Shown: positions 36,795-49,203 of the stretch, in pieces
How positions within the stretch are numbered: the stretch's first letter is position 1
Layout: every line of letters starts with the position of its first letter
Source of the DNA: Rhizobium sp. ICMP 5592
GTDB taxonomy: Bacteria; Pseudomonadota; Alphaproteobacteria; Rhizobiales; Rhizobiaceae
Direction: 5' to 3'
NCBI RefSeq assembly: GCF_009498525.1
Contig: NZ_QSNT01000007.1
Location: 124,001 to 188,000, forward strand
DNA length: 64,000 nt
Position numbers and translations under genes: made by a program
The notes under the pieces: model-generated
Told to the model about the DNA's origin: nothing
Seen by the model: only the letters and a program-made list of their open reading frames with translations
Database searches by the model: none

Positions 36795-37823
36795 ATGCCC
36801 AACCGATCGCTGATATCCATGATTGCCGGCCTGGCCTTTGCCGCCGGCACAACGCTTCTTGCCGCCCAGGCCGCAGAGGCCGCCGACAAGACGCTGACCA
36901 TCTATACCTATGAAAGCTTCACCGCCGAGTGGGGTCCGGGCGCCAAGGTTAAGGCCGCTTTCGAGAAGACCTGCGGCTGTACGGTCAACTATGTCAGCGT
37001 CACCGACGGCGTGGCACTGCTTTCCCGGCTAAAACTGGAGGGCGCGGGCACCAAGGCCGACGTGGTTCTCGGCCTCGACACCAACCTCGTCAGCGAGGCC
37101 AAGGATACCGGCCTGTTCGACACGAGCGGTGTCGATACCTCCACCCTCAAGGTCCCCGGCGATTTCAAGGACGATGTTTTCGTGCCTTATGACTACGGGC
37201 ATTTCGCCGTGATCTACGACACCCAGACGATTAAGAACCCGCCGAAGAGCCTGAAGGAACTGGTCGAGGGCGATCCGTCGCAAAAGATCGTCATCGAGGA
37301 CCCGCGCACCTCGACGCCAGGCCTCGGCCTGCTGCTCTGGATCAAGTCGGTCTATGGCGACAAGGCGGCAGACGCCTGGACGAAGCTCAAGGGCCGCATC
37401 CTGACGGTGACGCCCGGCTGGTCGGAAGCCTATGGCCTCTTCACCAAGGGCGAAGCGCCGATGGTGCTCTCCTATACGACCTCGCCCGCCTATCACATGA
37501 TCGAGGAGAAGACTGACCGTTATCGGGCGGCCTCCTTCTCCGAGGGGCACTACATCCAGATCGAAGTGGCCGGCCTGATCAAGTCGTCGCCGAACAAGGA
37601 TCTTGCCCGCGACTTCCTGAAATTCATGGTCTCGCCCGGCTTCCAGGACACCATCCCGACCAACAACTGGATGATGCCGGTCTCGGCAACCTCCGAGCCG
37701 CTGCCGGATGCCTTCAGCAAGCTGGTTGTTCCCACCAAGACTTTCCTGATGAGCCCGGACGAAGTCGAGAAGAACCGCAAGGCCTGGATCGACGAATGGC
37801 TGGCCGCCACCAGCACCAACTGA
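36795..37823 (+). CDS. thiB: Thiamine ABC transporter, periplasmic binding protein
   Basis: 342 residues. A signal peptide ends near 'LLAAQAAEAADKTLTIYTY', after which the mature protein begins with the ThiB-like 'TIYTYESFTAEWGPG'. Family segments include 'VPYDYGHFAVIYDTQTIKNP' and 'TPGLGLLLWIKSVYG'. It captures thiamine or its phosphates in the periplasm for ThiP and ThiQ. GAGGAGG lies 8 bases upstream of the ATG and a TPP riboswitch precedes it, confirming the substrate. Confidence 0.96.
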   Translation: MPNRSLISMIAGLAFAAGTTLLAAQAAEAADKTLTIYTYESFTAEWGPGAKVKAAFEKTCGCTVNYVSVTDGVALLSRLKLEGAGTKADVVLGLDTNLVSEAKDTGLFDTSGVDTSTLKVPGDFKDDVFVPYDYGHFAVIYDTQTIKNPPKSLKELVEGDPSQKIVIEDPRTSTPGLGLLLWIKSVYGDKAADAWTKLKGRILTVTPGWSEAYGLFTKGEAPMVLSYTTSPAYHMIEEKTDRYRAASFSEGHYIQIEVAGLIKSSPNKDLARDFLKFMVSPGFQDTIPTNNWMMPVSATSEPLPDAFSKLVVPTKTFLMSPDEVEKNRKAWIDEWLAATSTN

Positions 37824-37830
37824 CGCCGAC

Positions 37831-39471
37831 ATGATACTGACGGCGCCCGAAAGACGACATGCCATTGCCGGCGGGGCATTCAGCCTTGCCGGCATCGCGG
37901 TCTTTGTCGGTGTCGCCATCGTCACCCTGCTTGCCGTCGGCATCGGATCCGGCGGCGGCAATCTGCTCGCCGATCCCTATATCCTCCGCGTCCTGCGCTT
38001 CACCCTGCTGCAGGCGACGCTCTCCACCTTGCTCTCCATTCTTCTTGCCATCCCCGTCGCCCGCGCCCTGGCACGGCAACCGTGCTTTCCGGGCCGGCTC
38101 TGGCTGATCCGGCTGATGGCCGTTCCCATGGGCCTGCCGGTGCTGATCGGTGCACTCGGCCTGCTCGGCATATGGGGACGCCAGGGCATCCTCAATCAGA
38201 CGCTGACCGGGCTCGGTCTGTCGCAGCCGGTCAGCATCTATGGACTGACGGGTATCCTGCTGGCCCACGTCTTCTTCAACCTGCCGCTGGCCGCCCGTCT
38301 GATGCTGGCCGGGCTTGAACGTGTGCCGGCGGAATATTGGCTGATGGCCGGCGGCCTTGGCATGCGCCCCGCCTCCGTCTTCCGTTTCATTGAATGGCCG
38401 GTGCTGCGCGGCCTCATCCCCGGTATCGCCGGCCTGATCTTCATGCTCTGCGCCACCAGCTTTACGCTGGTGCTGACGCTGGGCGGCGGCCCGGCGGCCA
38501 CCACGATCGAAGTGGCCATCTACCAGGCGCTACGCTTCGATTTCGATCCCGGTCGCGCCGTCACGCTGTCGCTGCTGCAAATCGTCGTCACCGCCGCCAT
38601 TCTCGGTGCCATGACACTAATGCCGGCACCGGACGATCACGGATTGACGAGCGGCCGCGCAACACGGCGGGTCGACGGAACATTGCCTGCCGCGAGATGG
38701 ACCGACGGCGCGCTGCTGTTGCTTGCCACTCTGTTCATCGGCCTGCCGCTCGCCTCGGTCGTCGTTACCGGCTTCAAGGCCGATCTTCTGAAGCTCGTCA
38801 GCCAGACGATCTTCTTACAGGCGACGTTCACCAGCCTCGCTATCGCCCTTGCCGCCGGTCTTCTGGCGGTGCTGACCTCCTTCGCCATTGTCCGCGCCCG
38901 CTCGACCATATCGGCCGAGCGCCGGAAAACACCCGGCCTGCGCGGGATCACCATCTGTTTGAGCGGCACCTCCTCGCTGGTCCTGCTCCTGCCGCCGATC
39001 GTGCTGGCGACCGGATGGTTCCTGGCGCTGCGGCCTCTCGGCGACCCCGCCCGCTTCGCCGCCTTGCTGATCATCGTCATCAATGCCCTGATGGCGCTGC
39101 CCTTCGTTATCCGCGTCATCGAACCGGCCTATATCATTCATCGCCGCCGCACGGAGCGCCTGGCTGCCAGCCTCGGGCTTCAGGGCGCGGCACGGCTGCG
39201 GCTGATCGACTGGCCAGGCCTGCGCAAACCCTTCTTCACAGCGCTTTCCTTTGCCATGGCGCTGTCGCTTGGTGACCTCGGCGCTGTGGCTCTTTTCGGT
39301 TCCGACAGCCTGATGACCCTGCCCTGGCTGGTCTACAGCAAGCTCGGCAGCTATCGCACCAACGATGCCGACGGGCTTGCTTTCATCCTGGGGCTGGTAT
39401 GTCTTCTGCTGACCATTGCCGGCACGGCCGGACAGGGCAGGCACGGGGATGAAGGCAGGCGGAATGACTGA
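37831..39471 (+). CDS. thiP: Thiamine ABC transporter permease
   Basis: 546 residues, a fused permease with two homologous membrane halves, as usual for ThiP. About 12 hydrophobic spans are visible, and each half carries an EAA-type loop ('LMLAGLERVPAEYWLMAGGL' in the first; 'ERLAASLGLQGAARLRLIDW' in the second). It forms the inner-membrane channel for thiamine. It starts 7 bases after thiB and overlaps thiQ by 8 bases. Confidence 0.95.
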   Translation: MILTAPERRHAIAGGAFSLAGIAVFVGVAIVTLLAVGIGSGGGNLLADPYILRVLRFTLLQATLSTLLSILLAIPVARALARQPCFPGRLWLIRLMAVPMGLPVLIGALGLLGIWGRQGILNQTLTGLGLSQPVSIYGLTGILLAHVFFNLPLAARLMLAGLERVPAEYWLMAGGLGMRPASVFRFIEWPVLRGLIPGIAGLIFMLCATSFTLVLTLGGGPAATTIEVAIYQALRFDFDPGRAVTLSLLQIVVTAAILGAMTLMPAPDDHGLTSGRATRRVDGTLPAARWTDGALLLLATLFIGLPLASVVVTGFKADLLKLVSQTIFLQATFTSLAIALAAGLLAVLTSFAIVRARSTISAERRKTPGLRGITICLSGTSSLVLLLPPIVLATGWFLALRPLGDPARFAALLIIVINALMALPFVIRVIEPAYIIHRRRTERLAASLGLQGAARLRLIDWPGLRKPFFTALSFAMALSLGDLGAVALFGSDSLMTLPWLVYSKLGSYRTNDADGLAFILGLVCLLLTIAGTAGQGRHGDEGRRND

Positions 39472-40192
39472 CGGGCAAGACATGGCGGAACGGAGCATCG
39501 CGATGGCGGGCGTCGAGCTGCGGCTCGGCACGCATGATTTCCGCTTCGACTGCAATTTGCCGCAAGGCAAGATCATCGCCGTCACCGGCCCTTCCGGATC
39601 GGGCAAGTCGACCTTTCTCAATCTGCTCGCCGGCTTCGAGACACCGGACCGTGGCCGCATCCTGCTGGCCGGGCAGGACGCCACAGGCCTGCATCCCTCG
39701 GAGCGGCCGGTGTCGCTGGTCTTCCAGGATAACAACCTCTTCGCCCATCTCGATCTGTTCACCAATGTCGGACTCGGCATGAACCCGTCACTGAAGCTTT
39801 CGACAGGGGACCGGAAACGGATCTCCGAGGCGCTCGCGCGCGTCGGCCTTGCCGGTTTCGAGCGGCGCAAACCGGGCACGCTGTCCGGCGGCGAGCGGCA
39901 ACGTGCCGCTTTCGCCCGGGCGCTGGTGCGCGACAAGCCGATCCTGCTGCTCGACGAACCCTTTGCCGCCCTCGATCCCGGCCTGCGCTCCGGCATGGCC
40001 GAGCTTCTGACCGCGCTCCACCGCGAAACCGGCAATACGGTGCTGATCGTCTCTCATGATCCGTTGGAGGTGCGGCGCCTTGCCGATCACGCCATCTTCA
40101 TCGACGGCGGTGCGATCCGGCTTTCGGCCCCCATCAACCGCTTTCTGACGCAGGATGGCATCCCGGCGCTGACCACATTTTTACAACATTAG
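39464..40192 (+). CDS. thiQ: Thiamine ABC transporter ATPase
   Basis: 242 residues with Walker A GPSGSGKST, Q-loop 'VFQDNNLFAHLDL', signature LSGGERQRAAFARAL, Walker B 'ILLLDEPFAALD' and the switch His in 'IVSHDPLEV'. It powers uptake by ThiBP. The ATG at 39464 overlapping the thiP stop is chosen; other in-frame ATGs at 39416 and 39449 lie inside thiP and lack support. Confidence 0.94.
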   Translation: MTDGQDMAERSIAMAGVELRLGTHDFRFDCNLPQGKIIAVTGPSGSGKSTFLNLLAGFETPDRGRILLAGQDATGLHPSERPVSLVFQDNNLFAHLDLFTNVGLGMNPSLKLSTGDRKRISEALARVGLAGFERRKPGTLSGGERQRAAFARALVRDKPILLLDEPFAALDPGLRSGMAELLTALHRETGNTVLIVSHDPLEVRRLADHAIFIDGGAIRLSAPINRFLTQDGIPALTTFLQH

Positions 40193-40308
40193 GCGCAATG
40201 CAGCATTTCAGCGGCGATTTTGCCTTAATTTCGTCGCGGCATCCGGCTGAAAGTCCTGGTAAATGCTTGCCAAAATACAACGCAGTCACAATTAAGCGGA
40301 GTCTCGCT

Positions 40309-40410
40309 ATGCAACGGCTGCCGAAATCGGCTACAGCAAAAGCTTGGATCATCCGGTTGAACTCAGGTGTGATCGCGATGAATGCAATCTTAGACAACAC
40401 ACGGCTATGA
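40309..40410 (+). CDS. Possible small protein, 33 residues, unrecognised
   Basis: A short frame starting MQRLPKSATAKAWI with GCGGAG 7 bases upstream of the ATG. It sits in the 270-base gap between thiQ and the M48 protease. No family is recognised and no second signal supports it; it may be chance. The rest of 40193-40462 shows no gene. Confidence 0.25.
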   Translation: MQRLPKSATAKAWIIRLNSGVIAMNAILDNTRL

Positions 40411-40462
40411 TCGGCCGAGTCATGATCAAGCAAGTTTGGCGCCCAGCCAGTATGGCAGCGAA

Positions 40463-41995
40463 ATGAGTGGGATACAGGCACTGAAGCAGAGCAAGCACGC
40501 GGGACGAAGGATCAGTGCGACTACCGCGGCCCATGCGCGCCGCTTCGCTCTCGTCTTTCTCGCCGCGACGGTGCTCAACAGCTGCCAGTCGGTGATGGAC
40601 CAGTCCTATCAGCCGAACGTGTCACCTTCCGCCAATCCGCAGATCGTTTCCGAAGTGCAGAAGAACGATCCGCGCGCGCAGATGGGCGCCCGCGAACATC
40701 CCCGCATTCTGGCGAGCTATGGCGGTGAGTACAAGGATGCCAAGACCGAGCGCCTCGTCGCCCGCATCGCCGGCGCGCTCACCAGCGTCTCGGAAAATCC
40801 GCAGCAGTCCTACCGCATCACCATCCTGAATTCGCCCTCGATCAACGCCTTTGCGCTGCCCGGCGGCTATCTCTACGTCACGCGCGGCCTGCTGGCTCTT
40901 GCCAACGACGCCTCGGAAGTCGCCGCCGTGCTGTCGCACGAGATGGCGCACGTCACCGCCAATCACGGCATCGAGCGCCAGAAGCGCGAAGAGGCCGAGG
41001 TCATCGCCAGCCGCGTCGTCGCCGAGGTCCTGTCGAGCGATCTCGCCGGCAAACAGGCGCTCGCCCGCGGCAAGCTGCGGCTCGCCGCCTTTTCGCGCCA
41101 GCAAGAGCTGCAGGCCGACGAGATCGGCATCCGCACGCTCGGCCAGGCCGGCTACGACCCCTATGCGGCCGCTCGCTTCCTCAATGCGATGGAAGACTAC
41201 AGCCGCTTCATGACGGCCAATTCCGACGCCGACCAGAGCCTGGACTTCCTGTCGAGCCATCCGAGCACGCCGCAGCGCATCGATCTTGCCAAGGCGCATG
41301 CCCGCGAATTCGGCGAGGAAGGCAAGGTCGGCGACGCCGGACGCGATTACTATCTCAACGGCATCGATGGCCTGCTCTATGGCGATAGCCCAGAGGAAGG
41401 CTATGTGCGCGGCCAGACCTTCCTGCATGGCGGGCTCGGCATCCGCTTCGACGTGCCGCCTGATTTCCGCATCGACAACAAGGTCGAGGCGGTCATGGCG
41501 ACAGGTCCAGGCGATATCGCCGTCCGCTTCGACGGCGTTGCCGACAGCCAGAACCAGAACCTGACGAACTATATTTCCAGCGGCTGGGTCACCGGCCTCG
41601 ACCCGACATCGATCAAGCCGATCACGGTCAACGGCATGGAAGCAGCAACCGCGCGCGCCTCGGCCGACCGCTGGGATTTCGATGTCACCGTCGTGCGCGA
41701 CCGCGCGCAGATCTTCCGCTTCCTGACGGCGGTGCCGAAGGGCAGCATCACACAGCTCGAGCAGACGGCCGATGTGCTGCGCTCAAGCTTCCGGCATATG
41801 ACACCGGAGGAAGCCTCATCTCTGAAGCCGCTGCGCGTGCGCGTCGTCACCGTCAAGGCGGGAGACACCACGACCACGCTTGCCGCCCGGATGATGGGCA
41901 CCGACCGCAAGCTCGATCTGTTCAAGCTGATCAATGCAATGCCGACCGGCGCGTCGATCGCGCCCGGCGACAGGGTCAAGATTATCTCTGAATAG
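40463..41995 (+). CDS. M48 family metalloprotease, lipoprotein, BepA/YfgC-like
   Basis: 510 residues from the ATG at 40463; nine further codons to a TTG are open. A lipoprotein signal ends at Cys41 ('FLAATVLNSCQSV'), predicting a periplasmic lipid-anchored enzyme. The zinc site is 'LSHEMAHVTANHG' (HExxH), with the third ligand expected in 'QELQADEIGIRTL'. The C-terminal 50 residues look LysM-like ('VKAGDTTTTLAARMMG', 'SIAPGDRVKII'), which would bind peptidoglycan. Such proteases degrade or assist folding of outer-membrane proteins. The rpoH2 gene is convergent downstream. Confidence 0.9.
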   Translation: MSGIQALKQSKHAGRRISATTAAHARRFALVFLAATVLNSCQSVMDQSYQPNVSPSANPQIVSEVQKNDPRAQMGAREHPRILASYGGEYKDAKTERLVARIAGALTSVSENPQQSYRITILNSPSINAFALPGGYLYVTRGLLALANDASEVAAVLSHEMAHVTANHGIERQKREEAEVIASRVVAEVLSSDLAGKQALARGKLRLAAFSRQQELQADEIGIRTLGQAGYDPYAAARFLNAMEDYSRFMTANSDADQSLDFLSSHPSTPQRIDLAKAHAREFGEEGKVGDAGRDYYLNGIDGLLYGDSPEEGYVRGQTFLHGGLGIRFDVPPDFRIDNKVEAVMATGPGDIAVRFDGVADSQNQNLTNYISSGWVTGLDPTSIKPITVNGMEAATARASADRWDFDVTVVRDRAQIFRFLTAVPKGSITQLEQTADVLRSSFRHMTPEEASSLKPLRVRVVTVKAGDTTTTLAARMMGTDRKLDLFKLINAMPTGASIAPGDRVKIISE

Positions 41996-41998
41996 GAA

Positions 41999-42150
41999 AA
42001 AAGCGGCTTCGCCCCAACGGGGAGAAGGCGCGCGGCGGGCGCGGGCTGTTGGGCATCAGACTGTGCCCTCAACCTGCGCCAAAGGCGTTGGAGACGAACG
42101 CTCCTCGTCCCGTTGTTGCCCCCGGCACCTTCTCCCCGAGGGGAGAAGGA
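41999..42150. repeat. Rhizobial intergenic mosaic-like palindromic element
   Basis: A perfect 22-base palindrome with arms CCTTCTCCCCG/CGGGGAGAAGG (42128-42149) is matched by a partial copy at its left end (CAACGGGGAGAAGG, near 42015). The same arms recur at 53528. It fills the gap between convergent genes. Confidence 0.7.
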
Positions 42151-42152
42151 TT

Positions 42153-43025
42153 TCACGCATAGCTTGCCATGCGTGGATCGGCATCGACCAGGGCGCTGCG
42201 GAGCTTCTCCATGGCGCGGCTTTCGATCTGACGGACACGTTCCTTGGAAATGCCGAGATCGGCGCCAAGCTCTTCAAGCGTCGCGCCGTCCTCCACCAGG
42301 CGGCGGGCGCGGATAATTTTCATTTCGCGTTCGTTCAGATGCTTCAGCGCGGAAGCGAGCCAGACGCGGCGGCGTTCGCCGTCGATCATGTTGGAAACCT
42401 GCTCGTCCGGCAAAGGCTCGTCGCTGATCAGGAAATCCATGCGCTCGGCACTTTCGGCGTCGCCGGATATCGATGGCGCCTGCAGGGAGGCATCATTGCT
42501 GGAAAGACGGGCGTCCATGGTCTGCACGTCGACGAGGCTGACCCCCAGGGCGACGGCGATTTCCTCATGGATGGATTGCACCGTCACGTTGGTATCGCCC
42601 CTGGCGAGCTTGGCGCGCAGGCGGCGGAGGTTGAAAAACAGTGCCTTCTGGGCCGAGCTCGTGCCGCCGCGCACGATCGACCAGTTTCGCAGGATGTAAT
42701 CCTGGATCGAGGCGCGGATCCACCAGCTTGCATAAGTGGAAAATCGCACCTCCCGCTCCGGCTCGAACCTTGCCGCCGCTTCTAGGAGCCCTACATAACC
42801 TTCCTGTACAAGGTCGCTCATCGGCAGGCCGAAATTGCGGAATTTCCCCGCCATGGAAATCACCAGGCGCATATGGGCGGTTGCGATCTTGTTGCGGGCG
42901 CTGCGATCCTCGTGATCCTTCCAGCGGATGGCCAGATCGTGCTCTTCGTCACGGGCGAGATAGGGAGCCGCCATCGCGATCTTTATCATGCGCCGATCTG
43001 CAGACATATTCTTCATATGCATCAT
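42153..43025 (-). CDS. rpoH2: RNA polymerase sigma-32 factor, RpoH2-like
   Basis: 290 residues from the Met at 43025, the one with AGGGAG at good spacing; nearby Met codons at 43022, 43016 and 43007 are alternatives. Region 2 reads 'LVQEGYVGLLEAAARFEP' and 'FSTYASWWIRASIQDYIL', region 4.2 'LEELGADLGISKERVRQIES'. The RpoH box is 'QKALFFNLRRLR', separating it from RpoD and RpoS. The N-terminus 'MIKIAMAAPYLARDEE' resembles the second rhizobial RpoH. It directs stress-response promoters. An ECF-type promoter lies upstream at 43350. Confidence 0.92.
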   Translation of the reverse strand: MMHMKNMSADRRMIKIAMAAPYLARDEEHDLAIRWKDHEDRSARNKIATAHMRLVISMAGKFRNFGLPMSDLVQEGYVGLLEAAARFEPEREVRFSTYASWWIRASIQDYILRNWSIVRGGTSSAQKALFFNLRRLRAKLARGDTNVTVQSIHEEIAVALGVSLVDVQTMDARLSSNDASLQAPSISGDAESAERMDFLISDEPLPDEQVSNMIDGERRRVWLASALKHLNEREMKIIRARRLVEDGATLEELGADLGISKERVRQIESRAMEKLRSALVDADPRMASYA

Positions 43026-43349
43026 GTGCATCTCCCTAAATTCGGCCTCAAAATCATCTCTGTGCCGCGGGTCGACGAAAAAGGCAGCAAACATCGTTTC
43101 CGAACATTGCTGCGCGGATGAAAAGCTATGAATGGAATGCGATTGGAGACCGATGTCCGAATAACCGGACGATCGGTTACCGGTCTAATTCAATGTCATC
43201 GAAACAACCTGGCGAAGGAAATACCTTTCGATCGCTGGGAAATTTCCTGTCAAAATGCATCGGCCGGTCCTCATGAGCGTCAGGGGAACGGCTGGTCCGA
43301 GAAATCACTCCACGAGAAAAACTCACACCAGCCGCAAACACCAGGCCTA
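43026..43349. other. Long 5' leader of rpoH2
   Basis: About 325 bases without a supported gene between the ECF-type promoter and the rpoH2 start. It could be a structured leader that adds translational control, as known for other rpoH mRNAs. A weaker ECF-like pair (GGAAAC at 43096-43101 and CGTC, minus strand, 18 bases apart) also lies here. Confidence 0.45.
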
Positions 43350-43374
43350 AACGCAGCAGACGGCAAAAGGTTCC
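43350..43374 (-). promoter_or_regulatory. ECF (EcfG-type) promoter candidate for rpoH2
   Basis: On the minus strand GGAAC (43374-43370) and CGTT (43353-43350) are separated by exactly 16 bases, the form used by alphaproteobacterial general-stress ECF sigma factors. It points towards rpoH2 and lies just past the carD terminator, as a new transcription unit should. Confidence 0.65.
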
Positions 43375-43378
43375 AAAG

Positions 43379-43408
43379 AAAAAACCCGGCACGACGGCCG
43401 GGTTTTTT
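43379..43408 (-). terminator. Intrinsic terminator of carD
   Basis: Perfect stem AAAAAACCCGGC/GCCGGGTTTTTT around ACGACG, 25 bases downstream of the carD stop. On the minus strand it ends in a run of six T. Confidence 0.92.
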
Positions 43409-43433
43409 GGAGGTGGTATTTTGGTTTTCGGCC

Positions 43434-44006
43434 TTATGCGGCTTCGTCCTGGGAATCGTCTTCTTCGACGACCTTGCCACGCTTCGGGCCTTTGTTCAGA
43501 TTGGTCTCGACCAGGCGAACAGCCTCGGTTTCGGACATCTTGTTGACAGCGGCAATTTCGCGAGTCATGCGATCGAGCGCAGCTTCATAGAGCTGACGTT
43601 CGGAATAGGACTGCTCCGGCTGGTTCTCGGCGCGATAGAGATCGCGAACCACCTCGGCAATGGAAATCAGATCGCCGGAATTGATCTTGGCATCATATTC
43701 CTGGGCGCGGCGCGACCACATGGTACGCTTGACGCGGGCCTTGCCCTGGACGACCTTCAGCGCCCGTTCGACGAAATCCGTCTCGGAAAGCTTACGCATG
43801 CCAATGCTCATGGCCTTGGCCACAGGCACCTTCAGACGCATTTTGTCTTTTTCGAAGTCGATTACAAAAAGCTCAAGCTTCATGCCTGCGACTTCTTGCT
43901 CTTCAATCGCGGTGATCATACCAACGCCATGGGCGGGATATACGATCGATTCACCATTCTTGAAGCCATGGCGTGCTGCTGAAGGTTTTTTCTGCTGGGT
44001 CGTCAT
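43434..44006 (-). CDS. carD: CarD family transcriptional regulator
   Basis: 190 residues from the Met of 'MTTQQKKPSAARHGF'. The RNA-polymerase-interacting domain is clear ('GESIVYPAHGVGMITAIEEQ', then 'VIDFEKDKMRLKVPV'), followed by a helical DNA-binding domain with 'RRAQEYDAKINSGDLISIAE'. CarD-type proteins stabilise open promoter complexes and tune rRNA and growth gene transcription. The acidic C-terminal tail (VVEEDDSQDEAA) is typical of rhizobial members. Longer starts lack a ribosome-binding site. Confidence 0.94.
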   Translation of the reverse strand: MTTQQKKPSAARHGFKNGESIVYPAHGVGMITAIEEQEVAGMKLELFVIDFEKDKMRLKVPVAKAMSIGMRKLSETDFVERALKVVQGKARVKRTMWSRRAQEYDAKINSGDLISIAEVVRDLYRAENQPEQSYSERQLYEAALDRMTREIAAVNKMSETEAVRLVETNLNKGPKRGKVVEEDDSQDEAA

Positions 44007-44404
44007 TCTTTTCAAAAACTCCCTGTTACGCACCCGGTGAGGGCCGGGGCCGGGTCAGTCAGGCCCGGATGAGACGGAAGCACCGTCGGGGTGACTTCTT
44101 GCTGGTCCTGCCAGACGCATACAAAAAGAAATCCGTTCATCGCGATCCCCGACCCGACAACTCAAATCGTTGATATGTCAAGGAAACCGCGTACGGATTG
44201 GTTATTTGCTTTCGTGATGGTTTGGGGCACGCGAAATGCCGCAGTGGATCAGTGTGAGGAAGCTATCACAAAAATCTGAGGAAATCAATAATTTGCTTTA
44301 CACGCGCCAAAACGGCCACGTTGACCGCTCAGCAAGCCAACGGCGATGATTCGTCCAGTACCCTATCGACTACGCCCTTATCGATTGCCTGTCACGGCCT
44401 TCGA
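44007..44404. other. carD upstream region
   Basis: About 400 bases between fdxA and carD (both minus strand). A GC-rich inverted repeat (GCCGGGGCCGGG with CAGGCCCGG, 44050-44077) lies close to carD and may be the fdxA-carD boundary or a leader hairpin. No small gene with a convincing ribosome-binding site was found. Confidence 0.45.
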
Positions 44405-44743
44405 TCAGTCGCCGGAACCAGGATTGGCCGAGAAATATTTCTCGAACTTGCCTTCTTCGCCGTCCAGTTCCTTGGCGTCCGGCAGCGCGTCGCGCTTCAC
44501 CGTGATGTTCGGCCAGATCGCCGCGTAGTCCGCATTGATCTTCAGCCACTTGTCGAGGCCCGGCTCCGTATCGGGCTTGATCGCCTCGGCGGGACATTCC
44601 GGCTCGCAAACACCACAGTCGATACACTCGTCCGGATGGATGACAAGAAAATTCTCGCCTTCATAGAAGCAGTCGACCGGGCAGACTTCTACGCAGTCGG
44701 TGTATTTGCAGCGAACGCAATTGTCGGTCACGACATATGTCAT
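44405..44743 (-). CDS. fdxA: Seven-iron ferredoxin FdxA
   Basis: 112 residues. The N-terminal 'CVRCKYTDCVEVCPVDCF' and 'CIDCGVCEPECPAEAI' give the Cys pattern of a [3Fe-4S][4Fe-4S] ferredoxin, and the long C-terminal extension fits the Azotobacter FdI/FdxA type. It is a soluble electron carrier. It sits between the S4 protein and carD, a conserved neighbourhood in rhizobia. About 210 bases upstream separate it from the S4 gene and show no gene. Confidence 0.95.
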   Translation of the reverse strand: MTYVVTDNCVRCKYTDCVEVCPVDCFYEGENFLVIHPDECIDCGVCEPECPAEAIKPDTEPGLDKWLKINADYAAIWPNITVKRDALPDAKELDGEEGKFEKYFSANPGSGD

Positions 44744-44954
44744 GAAGCACTCCAGGAATGACTCTCATTTTCCGTGGACGGGCAACCTGGAACGTCGCGC
44801 CTTTCCCTCGGAAGCCGGAACGGACAAGCGGATGTGCCAAGCACAAGCATGCCGCCCGGCCAAATTACCAACGGGTTGACCGTCAGGTATCCACTTTGAC
44901 GGCCAATTTCAAGGACAAACAATCCTGAAAGATCCTGGAGGGCGACAGAGTTTT

Positions 44955-45359
44955 CTATTCGTCGCCGGAGGTGAGCCGATCGATGGCGCGCCGTTCGCGT
45001 TTCGTTGGTCGTCCGCTGCCCGGCGAACGTAGTGCCTGCTCGAATGGCGTGAAGCGTTTTGTCTCGTCCGGCGGCGGCGTCAGGTCCTCGTAAAGCAGCT
45101 TCGCCTGCTCGAAAGGACCCCGGCGATCCCCCGGCAGTCGCACGATCAAAATGACGTCGCGCCGCTCCATCGCCAACTCTATACGGTCGCCCACCTTGAT
45201 GCCGTGGCTCGGCTGCGTGATCCGCTCGCCGTTCACCCGCACATTGCCCTTCTGGACGTATACCTGCGCGAGCGAACGGGATTTCAGCATGCGGGCAAAA
45301 AACAGCCACTTGTCGATGCGCTGTCGCGAACCGGAAGATGGCTGCTTTTCGTCCGTCAT
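44955..45359 (-). CDS. S4-domain RNA-binding protein, Hsp15/HslR-like
   Basis: 134 residues. The S4 RNA-binding domain occupies about residues 13-70 ('RIDKWLFFARMLKSRSLAQV', 'VRVNGERITQPSHGIKVGDR'), followed by a basic tail ('SGRPTKRERRAIDRL'). Hsp15 in E. coli binds 50S subunits carrying stalled nascent chains. Here it follows a large helicase after 3 bases, so both likely act on RNA or ribosomes together. Confidence 0.9.
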   Translation of the reverse strand: MTDEKQPSSGSRQRIDKWLFFARMLKSRSLAQVYVQKGNVRVNGERITQPSHGIKVGDRIELAMERRDVILIVRLPGDRRGPFEQAKLLYEDLTPPPDETKRFTPFEQALRSPGSGRPTKRERRAIDRLTSGDE

Positions 45360-45362
45360 GGC

Positions 45363-48533
<3,171 letters not shown>

Positions 48534-48741
48534 AGGTCCATGCATGGGCGAGAAACCACTGTCTTGCGATCAGCAAGCTCCCCAGGGAAGAGAAGAAGAG
48601 ATGACGACCATATGTGACAAAGGCAAGACCTGAATCAAAAAACAACCGCCGCAACATTCGATTTCATAAATAACAAGCTCAACCAAAAGCTACATTATCG
48701 CCACATCCCAGGCGAGTCCCAACGAGTCCGGAACAGCTTGA

Positions 48742-48803
48742 GAACGAATCGGCGACGAATCGCTGACTCCGAAGAGTTCTTATTTTGTTCACTACAACAT
48801 ATG
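48742..48803 (+). repeat. GANTC repeat unit 1
   Basis: GAATC at 48746 and 48757 and GACTC at 48765, then TTTGTTCACTACAACATATG. It lacks the AAAGCCGG lead-in of units 2 and 3. Confidence 0.8.
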
Positions 48804-48990
48804 GATTTCGATTCCTAGAGTCCCACCAAATGCTGAATCGTCTTTTCACCCGCCTTTTCCATGAAAAAGGAGTCAATCGGCTATTCGGCAGGAATCGGGA
48901 TCACCTTGCGAAATATGGTTAACCATTTGTAAATATGGCGACTTCCTTCAGGAATCCGGCTCAGGAAAGCATCCCAGTAAGATTCGGGTC

Positions 48991-49062
48991 AAAGCCGGAA
49001 CGAATCGGCGACGAATCACCGACTTCTTCGGATTCTGCCTTTGTTCTCCACAATATCTAGCG
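48991..49062 (+). repeat. GANTC repeat unit 2
   Basis: AAAGCCGGAACGAATC lead, GAATC at 49002 and 49013, GATTC at 49031, and closing box TTTGTTCTCCACAATATCTA followed by GCG. Confidence 0.8.
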
Positions 49063-49203
49063 CATTTACGAAGGAAGCACATAGGACTCCGGATGGTTGA
49101 AGCGCGAAATCGGCCCGAATCGAGGATTGCAATTAACCTTTAAGCGAAATCGAATAAAATAAATCAGTAAATTCTCGCGGGGATTGCATCCGTTAACACC
49201 TCG

